From Macrostomum hystrix (lineage: Eukaryota > Platyhelminthes > Macrostomidae), in the NCBI GenBank assembly GCA_950097015.1, contig CATNEN010000030.1:2651001-2715000 (forward strand): a stretch of 64,000 nucleotides of DNA. The letters are read 5' to 3'. Position 1 is the stretch's first letter. Each line of letters opens with the position of its first letter. Shown here in pieces: positions 57,001 to 64,000 of the stretch. The notes beneath the pieces were generated by a model. It was given only the letters and a program-made list of their open reading frames with translations. It made no database searches and was not told where the DNA came from. The position numbers and the translations under genes were made by a program.

Positions 57001-59738
57001 GGGTTAGGTGTCGGGTCAAATCGGCAGACAGCTTGTCGGCGTCCTCTGGCATGCGCGGGTAGCGGTGCACCCGGCCAGACGTGTACAGAGCAGCGGGCAT
57101 CACCGAGGCCAGGTCAAGCTGGCTAGCACCGATGCAGAATAAATCTACAGACAGCTGGACATTGCAATATTCCAACGCCTGTCTCTTGTAGTAATCTGTG
57201 ACCGGCTGGCCGGCCGTCTGGTCAGTGTCGCTTTCCGTTGGCCGGGCGGCGAGGGCGCCAGGCTCAATTGACGGCCGAGAGGCTAGGAATAGCAGCAGGC
57301 GGCCTCCACTGGACTGGGCCATTCTGTTACAAAGATGGGATGAATTGGGAATTTAATTTATGCAGCCATAAGACAATATGTGTGGAGGAATGAGATGCTG
57401 TATGTGGGAGAATCCCTATTATAAAGCTGAAGAATGAGATGCTGTGTGTGGAAGAATCCCTATTATAAGGTTTAGGAATGTGAGGCTAGGTGTATAAGAA
57501 TCCTAATTGGGATAAGGGAACGGAAGGCTGGGTGTATAAGAATCCCAGTGGTGATAAGGGAACGGAAGACTGGGTGTATAAGAATCCCAGTGGGGATAAG
57601 GGAACGGAAGGCTGGGTGTATAAAAATCCCAGTGGGGATAAGGGAACGGGATGCTGGGTGTATAAGAATCCCAATGGGGATAAGGGAACGGGATGCTGGG
57701 TGTATAAGAATCCCAATGGGGATAAGGGAACGGGATGCTGGGTGTATAAGAATCCCGCTGTCGCACCGGTGGGCGGTGGCCAGCGCTGCTCCGAGACAGC
57801 AGCCGGGCACAGGCGGAAACTTTATCTGAGGCAGAGTTTCCAACAGTTCAACGATGGCATCGCGACATTCGGAGATCGGCACCAGCAGGCCCTCAGGTGT
57901 TGGCAGGGAAGCGTCGCCATCAAGATCTGGTATCGCCAGCAGCCGCGGCCGCGGTCCATCTAGTCGGTACAGATGCAGGATGCCGTTGAAGGTGATGACA
58001 GACAGCTGGGTGCGGGCATCGCCAGGCAGCTGGTCCAGACAGCGGAGCAGGGTGCGCGTGACGGCCGTCAGGTAGGCGGTGGCGGCCTTGGCAACGGCAG
58101 GGTCAGGTGACAAAGTCTGGGAGACATCCAACGCTATAATGTAAGTGGCCGGAGGCGGTGGCCGAACCGAATACTCCTGGGTGGCAACGAACTCCACAGT
58201 GCCGCAGCGAATCTCCGGGCGTCGGCTAGGATCGCCGAAGTGCTAAGTTGGATGATTAAAAATAGACGCCTTAACTTGGTCCACTTAATTACTCCGTTGA
58301 ACGTATAGTTACCCCAGGACTGCGCGTCATTGGTTGTAAAAGACATTTTAGGGTCATTGAACCTATAAAATTGCACCTGCTCACGAAACTAACTAATTTA
58401 TTAGGAATTTATCGCAGACCATGGTAACTCGTATTAAACATAGTTTACCAAAAAAAAGTCGTCTAGTTATAGTTTACACACTTGGTTTCTGTGCGCGTGT
58501 TTCTCGCTGGCTGCGGGTCTAATGTCACCAAGTGATGTGACAGTGTCCACAGCCCTACGCAATTACTATTATTATTATTATTCTAAGGACGTCACTTGTA
58601 CATTGATTATGTAATTATACACATTATAACACAATATGTTTGCTAGTCGCACCTGTGAGACAGGATCGTATAGAAACTCTTCGGGCAGATCGTTCTCAAG
58701 ATAGCACAGACTGCAGCGCCACCTCCTCTGGCTGGGGAAGCGCACATAAGGATTGATGTAGGCCCGGCAGGCCTGGCAGCGCACAATGACGCTGGCCTGA
58801 ATAACTGGCAGGCTGCGCAGGTCTTTAAACGGTTGCGTCACCAGGCCAAGCGGGAGGCGGCATTTGCGCAAAAGTTCCGCGCTAGACGGCACAGCGTTTA
58901 AAGTGCAGCACATCACATCCGGGTCGCAGTTGGCATCGGCGGGAAAAGGATGGCCAAGCGGCGGCGGGGTGGCCGTCTCCACAGAGTCCGGGCCGTGTGG
59001 CTGCAGTAGCAGACGTTCGCGCAGCAGATTCACAGAGTTATCGGAACTGCTCATCTGCTGGAACTGTGGAGGCTGCAGAGCAGGCTGTGGCGGACCAATC
59101 GGCGGAGGCTGCATCGGTAACGGCGGTGCCATTAGTTGGGCTGCTGCCGACACAAAGGATGGAGGCGCTGATGGGTATGAAGCCACTGGAGGCCTTGGCG
59201 GCGGGGGCGGAGGACCAACAGGAGGCCGCTGAGCAGGCGACATAGGAGGAGGCAGAGGCACGCGGGTTGTCGCCATCGGAGGCATGGTCGGCGGAGGTGG
59301 TCCAACAGTTCGCGCGCCTGGAAACACCGGTGGAAACGGCTGGCTAAAAGCAGCGGAGCCAACGATATTAGGTCTTACTGGTGGCGGCCCTAGCGGCGGC
59401 TGTGGCGTCCCAACTGGAGCAGGCCACACTGGCGATGGAGCAGAGAAATTCTGCTGCTTTGGCGCCAGAGTTGGACCTTGGGGATAAATTGTATGGGGCT
59501 GATTGCTGGGTAGTGTTGGCCTAACAGGTGTCGGATACGGAAGAGCCATATGCTCAGAAGCAAACTGAGGCCTGATAGAGGCTGTTGCTGCATGGCCCAG
59601 CTGGCCAGCAAAGCCAGGTGTGGCCACACCTACAGCAGCTGGAGCAGTTGCTATTGGAATGAAAGATCCAACTGGTTGAGCAGAGGACATTTGACTGACA
59701 CCATTCGACAGTGGTTCATGTTGCTCTGGCTGCTGCAT
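51074..59738 (-). CDS. SEC24: COPII coat cargo-binding subunit Sec24
   Basis: Six coding exons: 59738-58653, 58242-57767, 57323-56984, 56168-55869, 53718-53455 and 51523-51074. All phases match, giving 971 residues. Sec24 pairs with Sec23 on the ER and selects cargo for COPII vesicles. Domain order: a Pro-rich N-terminus (about 1-230); a zinc finger (VRCQACRAYINPY ... WRCSLCYLENDLP); the trunk (ATYIIALDVSQ, VITFNGILHLY, GGRLLLFLASRPS, DLFCIGASQLDLASV); a beta-barrel (RIRCSNGYNV, DAGFAVQLGI, ALLYTGRKGDRRIRVHTL); a helical region (LTDARDALVNAAAD, LLPLLILALLKWPAFR); and a gelsolin-like end (LEDRT-type FLIEDRTDSSMSYLEFLQYL). The C-terminus matches that of animal Sec24. The ATG follows a clear acceptor (accaatttcag, exon edge near 59776). 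A 5' exon at about 60637-60760 is possible. Four of five introns are mostly minisatellite. I cannot assign it to the A/B or C/D subclass. Confidence 0.93.
51580..53450. repeat. SEC24: 16/29-bp composite minisatellite in SEC24 intron 5
   Basis: A 29-bp unit with core gcggtgattcactgtggtga plus a shortened 16-bp unit (ctgcggtgacaatggg) in changing order, over about 1.5 kb net. The 16-mer dominates toward 51600-51950 and the 29-mer toward 52760-53440. A SINE-B has inserted at 52327-52692. The array nearly reaches both splice sites. Confidence 0.93.
52327..52692 (+). mobile_element. Complete tRNA-derived SINE (family B)
   Basis: The head has an A-box-like tggcagagcggttatcg and B box agttcgattcc. 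The body includes ggggcgcagccgcggaga, gggcttgtcgtgcaattta, tgacgatgagaaagtcaggg and gcagaattgcctcctcgc. It ends in an att-rich tail. It lies within the SEC24 intron 5 array, and flanking words (atggtctgcggt on both sides) agree with a target duplication but also belong to the array unit. It is the best reference copy for the fragments at 19612, 41560, 44103, 48196 and 58495. Confidence 0.9.
53745..55760. repeat. SEC24: 31-bp minisatellite in SEC24 intron 4
   Basis: About 65 copies of a 31-bp unit, core cagattcgttatgagcagtt. There are two main variants, ending caggtgtagt and caggtggatt, in long-range repeated order. One block of variants (around 54530-54830) is echoed by the next block (around 54840-55080). 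It occupies nearly all of the 2.15-kb intron. Confidence 0.95.
56250..56935. repeat. SEC24: 22-bp palindromic minisatellite in SEC24 intron 3
   Basis: About 31 copies of aggatcctgatcctataaag plus two bases. Each unit carries ggatcc and a second gatcc in inverted arrangement (aggatcctgatcct), so single strands can fold into serial hairpins. Variants use tctagatcc. Confidence 0.94.
57468..57760. repeat. SEC24: 42-bp minisatellite in SEC24 intron 2
   Basis: About seven copies of a 42-bp unit, core ggataagggaacgggatgct. The period is a multiple of three, so the preceding SEC24 exon appears to read on into the array in the minus frame. The GT donor at 57766 and family alignment show that the exon really ends before it. 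Confidence 0.93.
58495..58585 (+). mobile_element. SINE family B 3' end in SEC24 intron 1
   Basis: About 85 bases match the SINE-B 3' end (ctggctgcgggtcta, gtcaccaa-tgatgtg) with an (att)n tail at 58568-58582. It is 5'-truncated. Confidence 0.82.
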
Positions 59739-59775
59739 TAGTGTATTGTCTTTAATAGCATATGCTAGTGGGTTT

Positions 59776-62330
59776 CTGAAATTGGTTAGCAAATATTTCA
59801 TGTACTAGAGCTCATTTTCATTGACTTCTGCTTTTAATTAAGTTAATTGATATGAAAATCTTAGAGATTTATTATATTTATAATAGATGTTTAGATTATG
59901 TTAATTGGGTTTATTTAGTGACATACTTTGCAAACTATAGATGTTCATATTAAATGTCAGAAAACTTTAAATCTAAGTAAAATTTATTTATATTTTTCTG
60001 TTGATTAAAATGTATTTACATAAAAATTGGTAATAATAATTTTGCAAATGTCTCTGGGATTTTAATTTAAGAATATAGAACTGAATGAACTTTAATTAGA
60101 AGAGTTCAGTGTAAACACAAAGAAGATTCAGCAATACAAGTAAAATATTAGGTAGCTAGCTTACTTTTTCTGGTAGCCATGCTAGACATTATAAATAACT
60201 AGCTAGGCCTACCTAATATGGTCAAGGCTTTAGCAGGAGGTCAATGAGTGCACTATGTTGTTTAAACACAATGCAATATCCAGGTAAACATTTTACAAGT
60301 GATAGACCTAAAATTATAACTTGGCCTACTGCACAATCAAATAGGCCCCTAATCACTAAAATAATAATTTCTCAAAAGTTTTAGGGCAATATCAAACTGA
60401 TTATATATGTTAGTGGTTGCCACAATCAGCCTGATCAGCAGTTTTACATACATTAATGGATCTAGCAAGATTTCCCAATGGCATTAAAATTCCCAGAAAA
60501 CTTTGAACTTTTAGAATAATTGACAGGTTGTAGTGCTTCCATGTTCTTTCTACTCACACAACTATTTCAAAGCCACAATCAAGTAGCAGCTATTATTTCA
60601 CGTGGTCAAGGCTGAACTAGACAGTTTACCTCCAGCAATGACCCTCTATCAATGGTGAGTTGCTGCATGAACCCCAATTGTGAAGGAATTTACTGGTGTG
60701 GTTGCAGCAGCCAACTGTGGCATTTGGGACTGCCAGATAGTGTGTTTCATCCCTAGAAGCATTGCAGGAGATGTAACTTTATAAAAATTTATAAAATCAC
60801 AACATACATAACAAATTAGAACTCGGGACTACTTAAGTCCTTGAGGCAATAAAATTAAAGGATGGTGTTTCTTATCACGTTCCTGTTATAGTTTCTTTTC
60901 TTATGTTTTTGTTTTGTGTTACTCACAAATTAGGCCAAAAACTATAATGCTACATTTATTCCCAATTATGTGACGTCATGAGCTCTGTGATCTATATAAG
61001 TCAAAATATCGCATCGCTAGAGTATAGGTATAATGATTGCTTTGATGAAGAGGAATTCCGTAATCCGTACCTCTTCTACAAAACAACTCTAGAGTCTACA
61101 GACTACATTGCTTTGCCTCTAATCCTACAGTTTTCTAAAAAAATTGTATATACTTTTAAATTCTCTTTATACTATGCTTAAATAAACTCATATTTACATA
61201 TGCGTTCAATAACCTTAATCGGCACTGATAACTCTCATTCAAATGAAATCCTAGGCCTTCGAACACGTACGTCGTGTACGTCATCATTTAATTTTCTTTC
61301 TTAGCTTTATTCGATTTTAAATTGGCGCTAAAAAGCGTCACGATATTACAATCACATTCAAACCAAGCCATTCATTGATTATATGAGGCCTTAGTACGCT
61401 CCGACCACAGAATACACAGAATACAGTATTCTGTGGCTCCGACGTTCTTAAAATCACTCTTTAGCTTTATTTCTGTGTGTAGAGAGGACCATGGGTTTGT
61501 CACACACTTCTGTCTAGTGTGTACCTAGTGTGTAAAGAAACGATCACGAAAACTCGCGTCTTGCCAGTCAGTTCAAATTTAAAATTTTAATGTTAAATAT
61601 CACAAAATAAACTGTCGTTTCTGTGGATTTACTGGTATTAATGTAGAACATAGAAGTCCAAGATAATACCATTGCGTCATGTCGCAGTTAAGCAGATGGA
61701 ACTAGAACTTTTCATGAATCATGATCAACGATAAATCGACGACGATTTTGAGAACTAAAGTTATGGCTTGGCCATGACTTATGCCATGACTTAAAGTATT
61801 GCCTAATCTGTCTATGCCTTCCTAGCTATTCTTCCATGAATCCATGGCAATAAGTCGGCAATTGTTGCCTTAAAATTATTTTAGAAGATGTAGGCCTAGG
61901 AGCCTTTTTTATGGTTGGAGCATTCAATATGGACCTTTTGCCATGGACTAGTAGTACTGTAACTGTAACAATGGTCTGCAAGTTATTGGCACAGAACCAT
62001 GTCAATAAGCACTGCCTATTAAACAAAATTTATGGCTTAGATCGACCTGTAGGTAGTACAAAATAGACCTAGAAGGTTTATTTCAGGTCAGTTAGGGCCT
62101 ATTCCATTGGCATAGGCCCTAGTCATAGGCCTAGTGGTTTCCAGTCTTTTTGTCTGCCATAATCTTCTCTGCTATTATGCTAACTTACGCTACCTTTAAA
62201 AGAAAATTTGTACAAGCTTGTCTAGGCCTAGACTACCATAAGAAAAATTAAAGTAAATTTGTCTGTTATCGCTTTTATTATCACAATAATTTTTTTGTAT
62301 TGATTAGTTAAAATGTGCATACCAGGGAAT
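59776..62330. other. AT-rich region upstream of SEC24; possible non-coding or coding 5' exon
   Basis: Mostly AT-rich DNA without recognised genes. One less AT-rich patch on the minus strand, about 60760-60637, ends in a strong donor (ggag/gtaaac). Spliced to the SEC24 acceptor at about 59776, it keeps a frame open into the SEC24 ORF, though without its own ATG. It may be a 5' exon. The plus frame 60978-61181 has no known content. Confidence 0.35.
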
Positions 62331-62359
62331 TAGCTTGTGGTTTGTGGGGGTCCTAGTCG

Positions 62360-62530
62360 TTTCGTCAACTGCCGTTTTGTCAACTGACCATTTCGTCAAC
62401 TCGAGTTTTACATTGGTTGTTTCGTCAACTGGTTAATAAGATGCTCTCCAACCTTGGTCACTTCATTAACTGTCGAATGGGGATCTCTACAATCTTGGGC
62501 ACTTCGTCAACTGCCAATGACAATAGCTAA
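62360..62530. repeat. Degenerate cluster of tttcgtcaactg motifs
   Basis: Six or more irregularly spaced copies of (t/c)ttcgtcaactg and close variants. The same word is the core of the 41-bp array further right. Confidence 0.75.
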
Positions 62531-62899
62531 TTATTCCATTAACTTCTCCGAGCTCCCGACTTCAATGCGCTTTCGTTATCTTAACAAAAATGATCTTAAC
62601 AACGATATCTTAGAAAATATATATAGATATCGTTGTATATAGAACATTCTATATAGAAAAAATGGCGCTTTGGGCCATTGGGGTGCTGGACTTAGCACAG
62701 ACTTAGAGACGATTGTACAATACTCTCCTTCTCCGAATGAACTGCATAATACGACTTAGCGTATCGAAATTCTGTTACTTCTTAATTGCTTGGGTTCCGC
62801 TCAGCCAGCGGAGGAGGGAGGAGGGGGAGTGGGGGAGGGTCCAGGGACATTTTTTGACTCGTGTGTGATATTAGCACCAGGGTGCGAGCCCGCGGGGAT

Positions 62900-63250
62900 A
62901 GCAACCCCGGACTTCGTCAACTGCCAGTGATGGGGCCCAAACATGTTGGTCACTTCGTCAACTGCCAGTGATGGGGCCCAAACATGTTGGTCACTTCGTC
63001 AACCGCCAGTGATGGGGCCCAAACATGTTGGTCACTTTGTCAACCGCCAGTGATGGGGACCAAACATGTTGGTCACTTCGTCAACTGCCAGTGATGGGGC
63101 CCAAGCATGTTGGTCACTTCGTCAACCGCCAGTGATGGGGCCCAAACATGTTGGTCACTTCGTCAACTGCCAGTGATGGGGCCCAAACATGTTGGTCACT
63201 TCGTCAACTGCCAGTAAGGCCGCCCACGCATTTTGGTCATTTCGTCAACG
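62900..63250. repeat. 41-bp minisatellite built on the cgtcaactg motif
   Basis: About eight copies of a 41-bp unit (ggtcacttcgtcaactgcca followed by gtgatggggcccaaacatgt). An inverted relative lies at once to the right (ctagttgatgaagtgacc, 63266-63283). Confidence 0.92.
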
Positions 63251-63289
63251 AGTTGGGGAAATGGCTAGTTGATGAAGTGACCATCACCC

Positions 63290-64000
63290 GTTTGTGGGAA
63301 GGTGTTGCCCTTTGTAAGTAGGCCCTAGAATGCCAAGAGTAGGGCCTACAAAGCCATCAAATCAAATGCTTAATTCTTAGTAGTAACTTTAATAATTTTT
63401 GTGCTAGGCCTATCTTAAATCTTACTACTTAGTATTCAAATAGGCAGAGCTTATTCCCATTATCCCGTGCCGATAATTTCAATTTTATCCACACGGAGCT
63501 GTGCCAATAATTTTCTGTTTATCCACATGGCAGCTTGTATGAATAGGTCTAAAACTCTTTATATATGCCATGCCGTTAATTTCAATTTTATCCATGTGGT
63601 TCTGTTCTTTGAAATGAGGCCCTTTCGGGTTTGAATGTTTTGCTGAACCCTCAAGCCAATAGATTGACAAAGTTCCCAGTGGTTTATGACAGTGTTCTAC
63701 ATTTTGACCTACATATTCATTAACCGACATTAGTGTCATCCTTTTTAATTTTTGTAATAACAACTTACTAAATCTTTTGTCATCGTTATGTGTTTTCATT
63801 CGAATGGTATTGACTTAGAAAGTAAGAAGTCAATCGAAGAAAATCATATGAGTCAACCAGCAGAATTCTAGTCAGCACCAAACTCATGACACATATTATA
63901 CATCATTTTTATTATTTTACACTATGCATTGATAGTGTACACTACACACTATACTCTGAAGCAAAATCCTTATGCTCAGAGAAGAATAGGTAGGGACTTG
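63290..64000. other. Right edge of the window, nothing firmly recognised
   Basis: Two related ~100-base copies share tttcaattttatccac (63480 and 63585 regions). The minus frame 63485-63799 lies mostly over them and shows no domain. Confidence 0.4.

Noticed and set aside
57486-57766. SEC24 exon 2 reading on into F-L-Y-T-Q-H-P repeats
   Set aside because: The family alignment continues in the exon at 57323 after the GT donor at 57766, so the repeat is intronic.

Overview
This is animal nuclear DNA. Every conserved protein gene except one is split by GT-AG introns. Exons are GC-rich at third codon positions, while introns and intergenic DNA are AT-rich and loaded with short tandem arrays. Gene content is metazoan: an amidated neuropeptide precursor, a synaptotagmin, a Neuralized-like protein, SEC24 and a radial spoke head protein. 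Compact introns, splice acceptors lying just upstream of several start codons (as in spliced-leader trans-splicing), tRNA-derived SINEs and very many minisatellites would suit a lophotrochozoan, perhaps a free-living flatworm of the Macrostomum type. That identification is inference, not something the sequence proves.

Layout. 0-3 kb: a 28-bp array, then a neuropeptide precursor (+) with eight R-Y-amide copies. 3.4-8 kb: a four-exon pyrimidine nucleotide mitochondrial carrier (-). 10.2-12.3 kb: a Tc1/mariner-like transposon with ~310-bp terminal inverted repeats and a transposase broken by one stop. 13.2-16.4 kb: uridine phosphorylase in six exons (+). 18.3-23.1 kb: a synaptotagmin (-). 27.1-30.3 kb: intronless COQ3 and two-exon DXO decapping exonuclease (both -). 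32.8-34.8 kb: NEURL2-like (-). 34.9-36.35 kb: a LINE copy whose reverse-transcriptase core is deleted. 36.63-36.95 kb: a complete tRNA-derived SINE with target-site duplication. 39.2-42.2 kb: radial spoke head protein (+). 43.3-50.1 kb: two tandem paralogous genes (-) for secreted, probably GPI-anchored proteins of a family I do not recognise. 51.1-59.7 kb: SEC24 (-) in six coding exons. 59.8-64 kb: mostly AT-rich DNA with a 41-bp array.

The conserved genes belong to unrelated housekeeping, ciliary and neuronal pathways and form no obvious cluster. The dominant feature is the repeats: most long introns and many intergenic gaps hold their own tandem array, each with a different unit (12 to 43 bp). 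Many arrays stay open in several frames and imitate long ORFs. Two SINE families, a LINE fragment and the DNA transposon complete the mobile fraction. The two items I rank highest are the orphan secreted gene pair, with a near-identical patch suggestive of gene conversion, and the one-private-minisatellite-per-intron pattern.
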